A stretch of 64,000 bases of DNA from Photobacterium sp. TLY01. Lineage in GTDB: Bacteria > Pseudomonadota > Gammaproteobacteria > Enterobacterales > Vibrionaceae. The translations under genes were made by a program, and so were the position numbers. Where the stretch lies: assembly GCF_021432065.1 (NCBI RefSeq), contig NZ_CP090364.1, forward strand, positions 310,001 to 374,000, in the 5' to 3' direction. Positions 29,015 to 39,043 of this stretch are shown here, in pieces; the stretch's first letter is position 1; each line of letters starts with the position of its first letter. The notes beneath the pieces were generated by a model. It worked only from the letters and a program-made list of their open reading frames with translations, made no database searches and was not told where the DNA came from.

Positions 29015-29617
29015 ATGACTCAGTATCCGAACCGGCAAACCGGATTATCGCTGATTGAACTGGTCATTGTTGTGGTGGTGGTCAGTATACTGTCTATCGT
29101 GGTGGTGCCCCGGTATATCGAAATTGCCGACGAGGCTAAAGTGGCCGCCCTGCAGGGCATGGCAGGCAGTTTTTCGACAGCGGTGCTGTCGGCACGCGCG
29201 CAATGGGAAGCCGATGGCAAGCCTGGCACTCAAAACCAAAACTGGGTTAATTACGACGGCACCCGGTTTAACCTGACCGCAGCAGAAACCGGCGGCAGAG
29301 CGGGATATCCGTTTGCGCTGCAGGGGCAGGGAAGTCACCAGCTCGGGCAGTTATCTGTGCAGGATTGCCTGGCGTTAATGGACAATCTGTTACAAAACCC
29401 ACCGCCTTCAACCACTCATGCGAGTGAGGCGGGTTCTGGGAAATATCAGTATTTCGTCGAAGTCGGTGCAACCCGTGGGAACCGGTTTTGTCGTTATTAC
29501 CAGCTGGCTTCGGCCAGTGATTTTTGGACCGGTAAGAAAGCTATAACAGCCGGCCATTCTTTTACTTACACACCGGCTTTGGGTCGGGTTGATATTAACA
29601 TTGATCGCAATATTTAG
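29015..29617 (+). CDS. mshB: MSHA minor pilin MshB
   Basis: A 200-residue type IV prepilin. The class-III leader ends at Gly10, with mature LSLIELVIVVVVVS carrying the Glu5 needed for assembly, followed by a long hydrophobic helix. Two or three Cys are in the C-terminal part. It begins after a 212-nt gap, so it probably starts a second transcript (mshB-A-C-D-O-P-Q). The Shine-Dalgarno is weak. Confidence 0.9.
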   Translation: MTQYPNRQTGLSLIELVIVVVVVSILSIVVVPRYIEIADEAKVAALQGMAGSFSTAVLSARAQWEADGKPGTQNQNWVNYDGTRFNLTAAETGGRAGYPFALQGQGSHQLGQLSVQDCLALMDNLLQNPPPSTTHASEAGSGKYQYFVEVGATRGNRFCRYYQLASASDFWTGKKAITAGHSFTYTPALGRVDINIDRNI

Positions 29618-29626
29618 GAGTCAGTT

Positions 29627-30106
29627 ATGAAACGTCAAGGTGGTTTTACCCTGATTGAGTTGGTGGTCGTCATCGTGATTCTCGGCATTCTGGCCGTCAC
29701 CGCTGCGCCGCGTTTTTTGAACCTGCAGGATGATGCGCGTAACTCTGCACTGCAGGGACTGCGAGGCGCGATTGTAGGGGCCTCAGGTATTGTTTACGGC
29801 AAAGCTGCAGTGCGTGGTAATGAAACTAGTTCGTCTGCTGTTGATGTTGATGGTGTGCAGGCTGTATTCGGTTATCCGACAGCTGCAGCAGATGGCATTG
29901 GTGCCGCGTTTGAAAATGGTGATTGGCTAGCAATTACTTCGGCAGATACCAGCGATGTACCAGAAGTGGATTTGACGGACACTCAGATTATCTATACGTT
30001 CGAAGGCCGTGAAACACAAGGGTGTTATGTTCTGTATACCGAAGCGACTGACGCCAATACTCCAGCAACGGCTGAAGTGGTGCTAGGTGATGGCTGTACA
30101 CCGTAA
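29627..30106 (+). CDS. mshA: MSHA major pilin MshA
   Basis: The main structural subunit of the pilus. The 159-residue prepilin has the short leader MKRQGG (cleavage after Gly6), mature FTLIELVVVIVILG with Glu5, and a D-region closed by Cys133 and Cys157. The globular part is acidic and low in complexity, as expected for a surface-exposed, variable pilin. It has the best ribosome site of the pilin set (TAGGAG, 7 nt before ATG) and is followed by a hairpin that looks like a terminator, both consistent with high output. Confidence 0.94.
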   Translation: MKRQGGFTLIELVVVIVILGILAVTAAPRFLNLQDDARNSALQGLRGAIVGASGIVYGKAAVRGNETSSSAVDVDGVQAVFGYPTAAADGIGAAFENGDWLAITSADTSDVPEVDLTDTQIIYTFEGRETQGCYVLYTEATDANTPATAEVVLGDGCTP

Positions 30107-30154
30107 TCACTGAGTGAGTAAGCGGATTAATTACCTGTTGATTACATATAAATT

Positions 30155-30180
30155 GGGGCGGACTCCTGCCCCTTTTCTCT
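30155..30180 (+). terminator. Terminator-like hairpin after mshA
   Basis: A 7-bp stem starting GGGGCGG and closing CTGCCCC (one G-T pair, loop ACTC) is followed by TTTTCTCTCTTT. It lies between the major pilin gene and mshC and would cut most transcripts after mshA, letting a minority read on into the minor pilins. Confidence 0.65.
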
Positions 30181-30207
30181 CTTTGACAGGGCGTCTTGGG
30201 TGAATGC

Positions 30208-30714
30208 ATGGCTCGCCGTTTGAGCGCTGGCCGACAACGCGGCTTTACGTTAATTGAACTGATTCTGGTGATCATACTGCTGGGGATCCTCAGTGTGACG
30301 GCCGCGTCACGTTTGATTGGCCGCAGCAGTTTTGATGCATACCTGGCCCGCGATCAGGCTATCACTCTGACCCGTCAGATTCAGCTGCGTGCCATGAGCA
30401 ATATTGATGCTCAGGGCGATCTGGACGGTTGCCTGTCATTGCAGGTGACACCGGATCATTTTGGCCCGCCCGCCTGTGCCGACACCACTTTTTCTGGTCG
30501 TGCAATCACAGAAGCCGATGATGCTATCACCGTGACAGGCGATCTACAGGGAGAGGTGCGGTTCGATTTACTGGGACGGCCCTATCAGCAGGATGGCAGC
30601 GGGAACAAGACGCCGCTGTGCACCACAGCGTGCCAGATCACCTTTGTTTCACGTAACGCCCAGAGCGCCTCAATCTGTATCAACCGGGAGGGGTATATTC
30701 ATGCCTGCCCGTAA
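30208..30714 (+). CDS. mshC: MSHA minor pilin MshC
   Basis: A 168-residue prepilin-like protein: leader MARRLSAGRQRG (cleavage after Gly12), mature FTLIELILVIILLG with Glu5, then a globular part with several Cys (CADT, CTTAC, ACP). It is GspH/FimT-like in form. I start it at ATG 30208; a TTG at 30196 is in frame but not needed. It overlaps mshD by 14 bp. Confidence 0.88.
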   Translation: MARRLSAGRQRGFTLIELILVIILLGILSVTAASRLIGRSSFDAYLARDQAITLTRQIQLRAMSNIDAQGDLDGCLSLQVTPDHFGPPACADTTFSGRAITEADDAITVTGDLQGEVRFDLLGRPYQQDGSGNKTPLCTTACQITFVSRNAQSASICINREGYIHACP

Positions 30715-31342
30715 GCCCTGCCGTTCGACAATTTTCCGCCAGAAAACCTATCGCCAACAACAGGGTTTTACCCTGATTGAAGGCATCATTGCGATTGTGA
30801 TGATGGCGATCGCCATGGTCACACTGATCAGTTTTTTATTTCCCCGGGCGGAAGAATCTGCGGTACCACATTATCAGGCCAGAGCCGCGGCCATCGGTCA
30901 GGCGGTGCTGAATGAGGTGCTTTCGCGCAAGTTCGATGAAGCTTCGGATCCCTTTAACGACAGCGTGATCCGCTGCGGAGAGGATGGGTTTGTGTGCAGC
31001 GCGCCGGGCAATCTGGGTGCAGATGTCGGTGAAGTGAACAGCGGCTTTCTGAATGTCGGCGCGGCCGACGATGTCGATGACTTTATCGGCTGTTGGGGCA
31101 GCGAGGCGCAATGCAACGGCAGCACACTGACCCGCCGTGGCGGATTACAGGATCTCGTCACCGTTTCTGCTGCCGAGCAGAGCGATTACCGTAATATTTA
31201 TCTCGAAATCCGTGTGCGTTATGAAAATAATGCTTTCAGTGGTGCCGCAACCGCTGTCAGCCCCCAGAAGCGGATTGATGTGCTGGTCCGAACCAGCCGT
31301 TACGGTGAGTACCCGTTCACTGCCTTCAGGAGTAATTACTGA
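30701..31342 (+). CDS. mshD: MSHA minor pilin MshD
   Basis: A 213-residue minor prepilin with a long leader (22 residues, ending QQQG) before mature FTLIEGIIAIVMM; Glu5 is kept. The start is ATG 30701 with GGGAGGGG upstream; the frame is open further back over mshC but only as a shadow. It overlaps mshO by one base. GspI/PilV-like minor pilins of this kind form the initiation complex at the pilus tip. Confidence 0.9.
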   Translation: MPARKPCRSTIFRQKTYRQQQGFTLIEGIIAIVMMAIAMVTLISFLFPRAEESAVPHYQARAAAIGQAVLNEVLSRKFDEASDPFNDSVIRCGEDGFVCSAPGNLGADVGEVNSGFLNVGAADDVDDFIGCWGSEAQCNGSTLTRRGGLQDLVTVSAAEQSDYRNIYLEIRVRYENNAFSGAATAVSPQKRIDVLVRTSRYGEYPFTAFRSNY

Positions 31343-32091
31343 TGCAGTCGTTGCGAGGATTCACCCTGATAGAAATGATCATGGCGCTGGTGATTCTGGC
31401 GTTTATTTCGCTGGGCATAGGAGCCTACCTGCAACTGGGCGCCCGGGGCTATGCCGACACCATAGAGCGCGAACGTTTACAATCTGAGGCGCGTTTTGTG
31501 ATTGAACGTTTGACCCGGGAAATTCGTCATGCCGCGCCAAACAGCGTCAGTTTCAGCAGCGGGTGCCTCTCTTATTATCCTGTGCTGTTCACCGCGACTT
31601 ACCTGAACGAGCCGGATCCCACCACGTCTTTGCTGGCAGTGCTGGTCCCGCCTGATTCACAGCACATTGCCTTATGGAACAGTGGCGTGAACGGCAAGCG
31701 CGTGGCGGTGGGATTTGTCAGTGCCAGTGATTATCAGGCCGATGCAGACGCAAGCATAGTTGTTGAAGCGTTAACGAAGGCCCCGACCGCGGCAGATCCC
31801 ACGGCCAGCCTGCAATTGTCTCAGTGGCTGGGCGATCGCTCACCGGGTCAGCGTCTGTACCTGTTTGATGATCAGGTGGCTTTTTGTCAGGTCGGCAATA
31901 CCCTGGTGCGACAGGTCAATGATGGCACTGCTTATGTGCTGACGGAGACGCTCAGTCACTTCAATGTTGCCGTGTCAGGGGCGGGCCTGAACAGCAATGG
32001 CCTGGTTCATTTGGAAATGACGTTTACCGATCCTGTTAGTCAAGAATCGTCGGATTACAGCCAGAGCGTGCAGGTGATCAATGTCTTATAG
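31342..32091 (+). CDS. mshO: MSHA minor pilin MshO
   Basis: A 249-residue minor prepilin of GspJ/PilW type: leader MQSLRG, mature FTLIEMIMALVILAF with Glu5. AGGAG lies about 9 nt before the ATG, which overlaps the mshD stop (TGATG). It overlaps mshP by 11 bp. Confidence 0.9.
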   Translation: MQSLRGFTLIEMIMALVILAFISLGIGAYLQLGARGYADTIERERLQSEARFVIERLTREIRHAAPNSVSFSSGCLSYYPVLFTATYLNEPDPTTSLLAVLVPPDSQHIALWNSGVNGKRVAVGFVSASDYQADADASIVVEALTKAPTAADPTASLQLSQWLGDRSPGQRLYLFDDQVAFCQVGNTLVRQVNDGTAYVLTETLSHFNVAVSGAGLNSNGLVHLEMTFTDPVSQESSDYSQSVQVINVL

Positions 32092-32536
32092 TCGTCGGTA
32101 TGCAAAAAAGCAGCAACAGGGCAGCGCACTGATCGTCGCCATTTTCGTGATTGTTGTCATGGCTGCGATGGCAGCTGCTATGTTGCGGGTGGCGGGTTCC
32201 AGTCAGGACATCACCACCCGCGAGGTACTGTCGACCCGCGCCTGGTTTACCGCCCATTCCGCCAATGAAGTCATGATGAGCCAATTGTTTCCGCTGGCCG
32301 GTACAGGCAGTGATCCCGCAGTCGAGATCTGTAACCGTTATCATCCTGACACTGGCACGGTTTACACCTTCGCACCTGCCGGGGGCACGGGCTGCCGCGC
32401 AACGACCACCTGCCAATCTTCAAATGCCGAGTCAGTAAACACTTACTTGTTGGTGAGCACCGCCAGCTGCGGCGGCAGCCCTCATGCTGTGACCCGGATT
32501 CAGGAGCTTTGGGCTAAGGATTTGGAGCATGAGTAA
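32081..32536 (+). CDS. mshP: MSHA minor pilin-like protein MshP
   Basis: A 151-residue protein with a prepilin-like N-terminus: leader ending QQQG, then SALIVAIFVIVVMAAMAA. The residue at mature position 5 is Val, not Glu, as in the GspK/PilX class, which does not need Glu5 because it caps the tip complex. It overlaps mshO by 11 bp and mshQ by 8 bp. Confidence 0.88.
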   Translation: MSYSRRYAKKQQQGSALIVAIFVIVVMAAMAAAMLRVAGSSQDITTREVLSTRAWFTAHSANEVMMSQLFPLAGTGSDPAVEICNRYHPDTGTVYTFAPAGGTGCRATTTCQSSNAESVNTYLLVSTASCGGSPHAVTRIQELWAKDLEHE

Positions 32537-35500
32537 ACGATTACTGATTTGCTGGTGCCTTTGGTTCTTGCAGTATTTATTTATTTCCGGGCAGGCTGTG
32601 GCGGCAGAGTGCAGCAATAAGCTGAATAGTAATAAAGACTTTTATATTGATTTTGAAATACCGAGTGCGAATTTAAATGAGCGAGTTGTTGTTTCACAAG
32701 CAAATTCAGGGAGAAGTACACAAGTTATCTGGACTGATGATGAAGATGAAGATGAAACCAATAAAATTGTTGAGAAAAATTTTGTTGCGGGTGGTCATTA
32801 CTTTGTCCGTCTTATCTACATATCAGAAAAAAATAAAAGTGGAACGCTGAAATATTTCAATAAAAACTCAGTGTCCGAATCATGGAAATTTGTCAGTGAG
32901 AAGTTAATAAACTTGTCTGCAATTAACGCAGCTAGTTTTAGTGTTGTTAGTCGTGGGGATGTCACGAAAGTAGAATGTGCTGAAGGAGAACCACCGCCCT
33001 CGCCACTACCTGTCATTCCTGATGTATGTGATTATTTTCCTGGTCCAGTACAAACATGGGTGGGAAATGAAAATAATTATTTCTCAATGAATACGACAAA
33101 TCGCTTGGTAAATGATGCTTTACCTGACGATCATTCAGTGGGTTTTTCTAATGTGATTGTTGAGAAAGATTTCATTGGTTTCTCCAAAAATACTTATGTA
33201 CAAGGGAGCTGTAATGGGGAGACGTGTCAATTAGATGGTGTTATGTCTCAAAAGCTGGATTTGTTCTGGGATGATAGCTCGGCAAAGATAGAAAATGACA
33301 TAGTTATTAACTCAATAGAAACCGCGATACCTAATACGTCCTATAAGTCTACTTTTGGTGGGCATTTTGCGGGCCTTTCGATTGAATCGGGAGGTAAACT
33401 CATTATGCCTGAAGGCCAATACTGGGTTGATAATATGGATGTTCGCGGAAACCTGACTACCCAAGGAAGTGTGGTGTTGCATGTATGGGGGCGTTTGGAT
33501 GTTGCTGGTGAAATTAATACAACCAATGAAAGTGATAATTTAACCATTTTATCGTATGGGTGGGGGAAAAGCTGTCCATTCCCAAGCTCAACCGGTGAAC
33601 CACCAGCAAGTTTACCAAGTGTATATCCGCCTCAAGTTGCTTCTCCTCTCGCTGTAAACTTGAATATTGGCGGAAGTCTTAATGGAAGAATCTACTCTCA
33701 AGGTCCTGTCGCACTGTCTGGAGATGTAACTCTGCGAGGGGCAATAACAGCTTGCCAGTTAGAAATGAGTAACACCGCACAAATAGTCGGTAACAGCCAA
33801 TGTTTCAATCCGCCGGATAATAATTACCAGCTTGTTGTTAGCCCGAGCCGGGCCCTAGGCCTGTTGTGTGAACGTCAACCCGTAGAATTCCAAGTACTGG
33901 ATAGCAATGGTGCGCTGGCGTCCCAATTTAATGGCGAGATAGAGGTTTCGACGAATCTGACGGGCAGCGGACAGGCGCTCTGGTATGAGGAGCCGGATGG
34001 TGGAACAGGCACAGATGCCAAGCAAAGCCAGCGTTTTTCTGTCGTTAACGGGACAACGCAATTGTGGCTGAAAAGTGATGTGATCGAAACAATCGTTGTC
34101 ACCGGACAGCTAGTCTCAGACGGTAACCCAAGCGCACAAGGCCAGTACAGTTTTGTCCCGTTTAAATTGCAGATTCAGGAGCAGGCTTTGAAAGTTGTTG
34201 CCGGAAAACCTGAGCCTATCAGAATCTCTGCCATGAGTTGCGATACCAGTGCTGCAACATCGTCAGTCGCAAAAGACTACAGCGGCACCCGGACACTGCA
34301 ACTGAGTACTCGCTATACTTTGCCAGATTCAGGAGGCAGTGCTGTCGAGTTGCGTGATAACAATGGGCACTGGCAGTCCTCCAGCGTTGTGTTGAACTTT
34401 CAGGAGGGAAGTGCCGAATCAGAGTTGCGTTATCTGGATGCGGGTCAGACGCAACTCAGTCTTGTGGATCCCAATTGTACGAAAGCCGGTGGATGTAGTA
34501 TCAGTGGTAATGGCTCGTCGCTGGCCGATCTGGAATTGGGTGACTGGACCCGGTTAGAAGGAGTGCAAACCGTCTGGTCCCGACCTTATACGTTCGCGCT
34601 CTGTGATGTGACCTCTGACAATGGAAAGACAGACTTCTCCGGCACTGCCAGTGGCGGGCCGGGCTTTGCGGCGGCGGGTGATAAATTCTCAGTCACCTTT
34701 AAACCCGTGATCTGGACGCAAGATGCCGTGATGGCAGATCAAAGCGGCGATGGGATCAATGATATCCGGACCACCACATCAGCCTGGTGCAATCAACTCA
34801 CCACCCCAAATTACTATTCCGTCTCTGGACTGGTGACAGCGCCGATTCAGTTGTCTATCCCCGGTAAACCGGCTTCGCCAACGGGCGATGGTGTGGTTGC
34901 TGGGAGTCTGGGGGGCACGCTGTATCACGAATTTACAGGCTCTGAAGCAACAGCAGGCTGGACCATAGACGATCTGAGCTGGAGTGAAGTCGGTAGCCTT
35001 TGGCTGCAGGCCGATGCCGATTATCTCGGTATGCCAGTCGATCAGGGGATAGGACAGCTGGGGCGCTTCTACCCGGCACATTTCGTCATCAAGGAGAGTG
35101 CGGTCAGCGACGCGTACGGCAGCTTCACTTATATGAATCAGCCGTTTTCCTTGTCAGCGACAATCGAGGCGCAAAATACGCAGAACCAGCCAACCCAAAA
35201 CTACGGCTATTTCGCCGACGATTATCAAGAATCGCTGCAGTTACGCGCCGTGAATGCGGGTGCGACAGGGAGCGATGCCAATAACCTGACCAGCCGGTTA
35301 TCTGAGCAGCTGAGCTATCAGCAATGGGACAAAGCGCTCCAAACGATCACGACCGATGCGCTGGCATTGTTACGTGTGTTGAGCAGCACGAACCCAAACG
35401 TGACCGAACCCGACGGCCCGTACCCGGTGGATTTGGGTCTGGTTGTCGAATCCCGAGATGATTGCGCGACTCGCGGCTGCAGTGATTTTTCGAATCAACC

Positions 35501-36080
35501 GCTGAATGTCTATGAACTGGACGGGGCCACACCGGAAACTGCTGCCGCGCTGGCCGGGGATATTCATGCCCGTTACGGCCGGATGCGCCTGGAAGACGCC
35601 GTGGGCCGGGAAGGTGAAAAAATCAATATACCTGTGCTGCTGGAGTACTGGGAGGCAGGCCAGTTTGTCACCCATAGTGACGATTATGATTCGGTATTTA
35701 ATGGCCAGCGGTATTTCAGGCAGGGCATCACGAACCCGAGCACGAGTGCGATCACTGCATCCGTGGGTGATATCAAAGTGCACGCAGGCCGCTCAGCATC
35801 GGGCGATCTGTATGCCACTGAGGGCGTCTCCAGCGAGCAGGTGCGCTTCTGGCAAAAACTGGTGGCTGACATACCAGCGGTGATTGCCGGTGAAAACCCG
35901 GTGACCGACTCTGCATCAGGCACCCATGCCGGCAGCGAATCTCAGCCCTGGCTGTTGTATAACTGGCGGGGACAAGGTGATGAAAACCCGTCAGCTCTGG
36001 TGACTTTTGGCGTTTACCGGGGCAATGATCGGGTGATTTACCGCGGTGAAAGGAATATCCCGGTCACCATAAACCGATAA
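32529..36080 (+). CDS. mshQ: MSHA tip/adhesin-like protein MshQ, mosaic
   Basis: A large (1183-residue) exported protein with a signal peptide (cleavage near AVAA, about 26) and a conserved MshQ-type C-terminal half (Ig-like region from about 435, then the DUF6701-like region). Its size and place beside the minor pilins suggest a PilY1-like tip role, which is inferred. The N-terminal third differs: after a Pro-rich linker (EPPPSPLPVIP) it has a repetitive beta-rich stretch (about 290-425: NMDVRGNLTTQGSVVL, LNIGGSLNGRIYSQG) like polymer-forming/bactofilin-type beta-helices. That part is clearly AT-rich (32821-32880 has 17 G+C of 60) while the rest is GC-rich (35401-35460 has 37 of 60), pointing to acquisition of the 5' part by recombination. 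Confidence 0.85.
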   Translation: MSKRLLICWCLWFLQYLFISGQAVAAECSNKLNSNKDFYIDFEIPSANLNERVVVSQANSGRSTQVIWTDDEDEDETNKIVEKNFVAGGHYFVRLIYISEKNKSGTLKYFNKNSVSESWKFVSEKLINLSAINAASFSVVSRGDVTKVECAEGEPPPSPLPVIPDVCDYFPGPVQTWVGNENNYFSMNTTNRLVNDALPDDHSVGFSNVIVEKDFIGFSKNTYVQGSCNGETCQLDGVMSQKLDLFWDDSSAKIENDIVINSIETAIPNTSYKSTFGGHFAGLSIESGGKLIMPEGQYWVDNMDVRGNLTTQGSVVLHVWGRLDVAGEINTTNESDNLTILSYGWGKSCPFPSSTGEPPASLPSVYPPQVASPLAVNLNIGGSLNGRIYSQGPVALSGDVTLRGAITACQLEMSNTAQIVGNSQCFNPPDNNYQLVVSPSRALGLLCERQPVEFQVLDSNGALASQFNGEIEVSTNLTGSGQALWYEEPDGGTGTDAKQSQRFSVVNGTTQLWLKSDVIETIVVTGQLVSDGNPSAQGQYSFVPFKLQIQEQALKVVAGKPEPIRISAMSCDTSAATSSVAKDYSGTRTLQLSTRYTLPDSGGSAVELRDNNGHWQSSSVVLNFQEGSAESELRYLDAGQTQLSLVDPNCTKAGGCSISGNGSSLADLELGDWTRLEGVQTVWSRPYTFALCDVTSDNGKTDFSGTASGGPGFAAAGDKFSVTFKPVIWTQDAVMADQSGDGINDIRTTTSAWCNQLTTPNYYSVSGLVTAPIQLSIPGKPASPTGDGVVAGSLGGTLYHEFTGSEATAGWTIDDLSWSEVGSLWLQADADYLGMPVDQGIGQLGRFYPAHFVIKESAVSDAYGSFTYMNQPFSLSATIEAQNTQNQPTQNYGYFADDYQESLQLRAVNAGATGSDANNLTSRLSEQLSYQQWDKALQTITTDALALLRVLSSTNPNVTEPDGPYPVDLGLVVESRDDCATRGCSDFSNQPLNVYELDGATPETAAALAGDIHARYGRMRLEDAVGREGEKINIPVLLEYWEAGQFVTHSDDYDSVFNGQRYFRQGITNPSTSAITASVGDIKVHAGRSASGDLYATEGVSSEQVRFWQKLVADIPAVIAGENPVTDSASGTHAGSESQPWLLYNWRGQGDENPSALVTFGVYRGNDRVIYRGERNIPVTINR

Positions 36081-36281
36081 CTTCAGTGACAATATTCCTG
36101 ATAACGAAAATGCAATCAAAGATTCAGTGGCTGCTTGCGAGACAGGGCTGAATCTCAGTGCTGGCTACTGTACGATTGCACGGCCTGGGAATGGGCGCGT
36201 TGTTTGTTTTTTTGTTAGGCAGAGCGTCTCATCAAGACTTTGCCCGTCTCGTTGGATTGGTTCAACGAAAGGTCTGCCATC

Positions 36282-36314
36282 TGTCATATGTCATATGTCA
36301 TATGTCATATGTCA
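36282..36314. repeat. Heptanucleotide tandem repeat TGTCATA x 4.7
   Basis: TGTCATA is repeated four times exactly and then partly (TGTCA). Each junction makes a CATATG palindrome. It is a simple-sequence repeat able to change copy number by slippage, about 280 nt before mreB. Confidence 0.95.
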
Positions 36315-36331
36315 CGCGATGAGACACAGGT

Positions 36332-36358
36332 TTGACATGCTGGGCCAGTTTATATGAT
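36332..36358 (+). promoter_or_regulatory. Candidate promoter upstream of mreB
   Basis: A perfect -35 TTGACA (36332-36337) is followed after 15 nt by TATGAT (36353-36358). The spacer is shorter than the ideal 17. It lies just after the heptamer repeat and would give a leader of about 225 nt. Confidence 0.4.
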
Positions 36359-36490
36359 TGCGAGGCGGCTGATATTCAGTGCGCTTCATAGTTTCTTTGC
36401 ATATAGCAGAGCGATGTTCATGCGCGTGCAAACCACAATTCGAAGCAAAAGCACACACGAAAGCGTAACAATCCCTAAAAATGAGGATCT

Positions 36491-36533
36491 GTGGCAGGTT
36501 TGACAAAGCTTATCTTGTCTCGCTACCTGCCAC
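36491..36533 (+). repeat. Inverted repeat in the mreB leader
   Basis: GTGGCAGGT (36491-36499) and ACCTGCCAC (36525-36533) are exact inverted copies; inside them GACAA (36502-36506) and TTGTC (36515-36519) also pair. The RNA would form a long hairpin about 60 nt before the mreB start. No T-run follows. Confidence 0.7.
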
Positions 36534-36582
36534 TTGATACATTTAGGCGCAATTTTTACGAAATTTGAGCTTGCAGGATTAG

Positions 36583-37635
<1,053 letters not shown>

Positions 37636-37675
37636 TGTCTACCCCGGCAAACATCCAAACAGGTCATAGTGTTAC

Positions 37676-38542
37676 ATGAAACCTATCTTTGGCAGAGGCC
37701 CTTCTCTGCAACTGCGCCTGTTTCTTGCCATGTTACTGTCGGCCGGCCTGATGCTGGCCGACAGCCGTCTTGATGCTTTCGCCCAGGTCCGTTATGTCCT
37801 GAACTCTGCGGTTGCCCCTTTGCAATACGCAGCGAACCTTCCGCGTGAAATTCTGGATGGTCTTTTCAGTCAGCTGAGTTCCCATCAGCGATTACTGGCA
37901 GAAAACAAAGCGCTGAAGCGCGATCTTCTGGTACTGCAAAGCGATGTGCTGCTCCTTGACCAGCTGCAGCAGGAAAACCAGCGTCTCCGTGAGCTGCTGG
38001 GCTCACCGTTTGTGCGTGACGAACGCAAGATGGTCGCTGAAGTGATGGCGGTTGACTCCGATCCTTACAGCCATCAGGTCATGATAGATAAAGGCCGTGT
38101 TGATGGCGTGTATGAAGGCCAGCCGGTGATCAATGACAAAGGTATCGTGGGCCAGATTTCCTATGTCGGTGCCCATAACAGCCGTGTCCTGCTGCTGATT
38201 GACCCGACCCATGCGATTCCGGTGCAGGTGGTGCGCAATGATATCCGGGTGATTGCCTCTGGCAGTGGCGAGCAGGATCAGATCCAGCTTGAACACGTAC
38301 CGAGCAGTACCGATATCAAAGTTGGCGATTTACTGGTGACCTCAGGTCTGGGTGGCCGATATCCGGAAGGATACCCGGTCGGCAGGGTGACAGAATTCTC
38401 GTTTGATAATAAGCGCCCGTTTGCGCAAATCAAAGCCTTGCCAACGGTGCAGTTTGATCGCTTGCGCTATCTATTGCTGGTCTGGCCGACAGACAGGGAA
38501 AGGCATACCGTTACCACCACAGGAGAACCGGTCAATGGTTGA
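37676..38542 (+). CDS. mreC: Rod-shape-determining protein MreC
   Basis: A bitopic inner-membrane protein of the elongasome: one N-terminal membrane segment (about 10-28, LRLFLAMLLSAGLMLAD), a coiled coil (about 65-108, leucine/glutamine-rich) and a periplasmic beta-barrel domain (about 115-275) that contacts PBP2. 288 residues is shorter than E. coli (367) but within the family range. It overlaps mreD by 8 bp. Confidence 0.96.
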   Translation: MKPIFGRGPSLQLRLFLAMLLSAGLMLADSRLDAFAQVRYVLNSAVAPLQYAANLPREILDGLFSQLSSHQRLLAENKALKRDLLVLQSDVLLLDQLQQENQRLRELLGSPFVRDERKMVAEVMAVDSDPYSHQVMIDKGRVDGVYEGQPVINDKGIVGQISYVGAHNSRVLLLIDPTHAIPVQVVRNDIRVIASGSGEQDQIQLEHVPSSTDIKVGDLLVTSGLGGRYPEGYPVGRVTEFSFDNKRPFAQIKALPTVQFDRLRYLLLVWPTDRERHTVTTTGEPVNG

Positions 38543-39023
38543 TACCCGAGCCAATGGCATTTTGCTGATCTGGTTGTCGTTTGTGGTCGCGCTGATCCTG
38601 CAGGCCGCTCCCTGGCCCGGACAGCTGGAAGCCTTCCGCCCGTCCTGGGTCATGCTGGTGGCGTTTTACTGGGTGCTGGCCTTGCCGCACCGGGTGAATG
38701 TCGGCACAGCTCTGGTACTGGGTCTGATCTGGGATCTGCTGCTGGGTTCCACCCTGGGGATTCGCGGTCTGACCATGTCGGTACTGTGCTACATTGTGGC
38801 GCTCAATTTTCAGGTGATGCGTAATTTATCTTTATGGCAGCAGGCCATGATCGTTGCCTTGCTGTCGCTGGCCGGCAAGCTGGTAGAGTTCTGGGCTGAA
38901 TACCTGGTGGTCGAAATTGAATTTGATCCCACCCGGTTGTGGGCTGTGTTACTCAACTTCCTCCTCTGGCCGTGGTTGTTCCTGTTTTTACGGCGTATTC
39001 GCCGTAAGTTCTCAATACGTTAG
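38535..39023 (+). CDS. mreD: Rod-shape-determining protein MreD
   Basis: A 162-residue protein with about five membrane helices, completing the MreBCD set. The start is ATG 38535 (MVDTRANGIL), with AGGAG upstream inside the mreC 3' end; the frame is open for 44 codons further upstream only as a shadow of mreC. Confidence 0.95.
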   Translation: MVDTRANGILLIWLSFVVALILQAAPWPGQLEAFRPSWVMLVAFYWVLALPHRVNVGTALVLGLIWDLLLGSTLGIRGLTMSVLCYIVALNFQVMRNLSLWQQAMIVALLSLAGKLVEFWAEYLVVEIEFDPTRLWAVLLNFLLWPWLFLFLRRIRRKFSIR

Positions 39024-39043
39024 GGGACGTCAGTCTCCACTTG

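Noticed and set aside
36282-36314. Possible CRISPR array
   Set aside because: The unit is only 7 bases, directly tandem, without spacers; it is a microsatellite.
36127-36357. 76-residue frame between mshQ and mreB
   Set aside because: It runs through the heptamer repeat (giving a repeated Ser/Tyr/Val/Ile/Cys/His stretch), has no clear ribosome site and no family resemblance.
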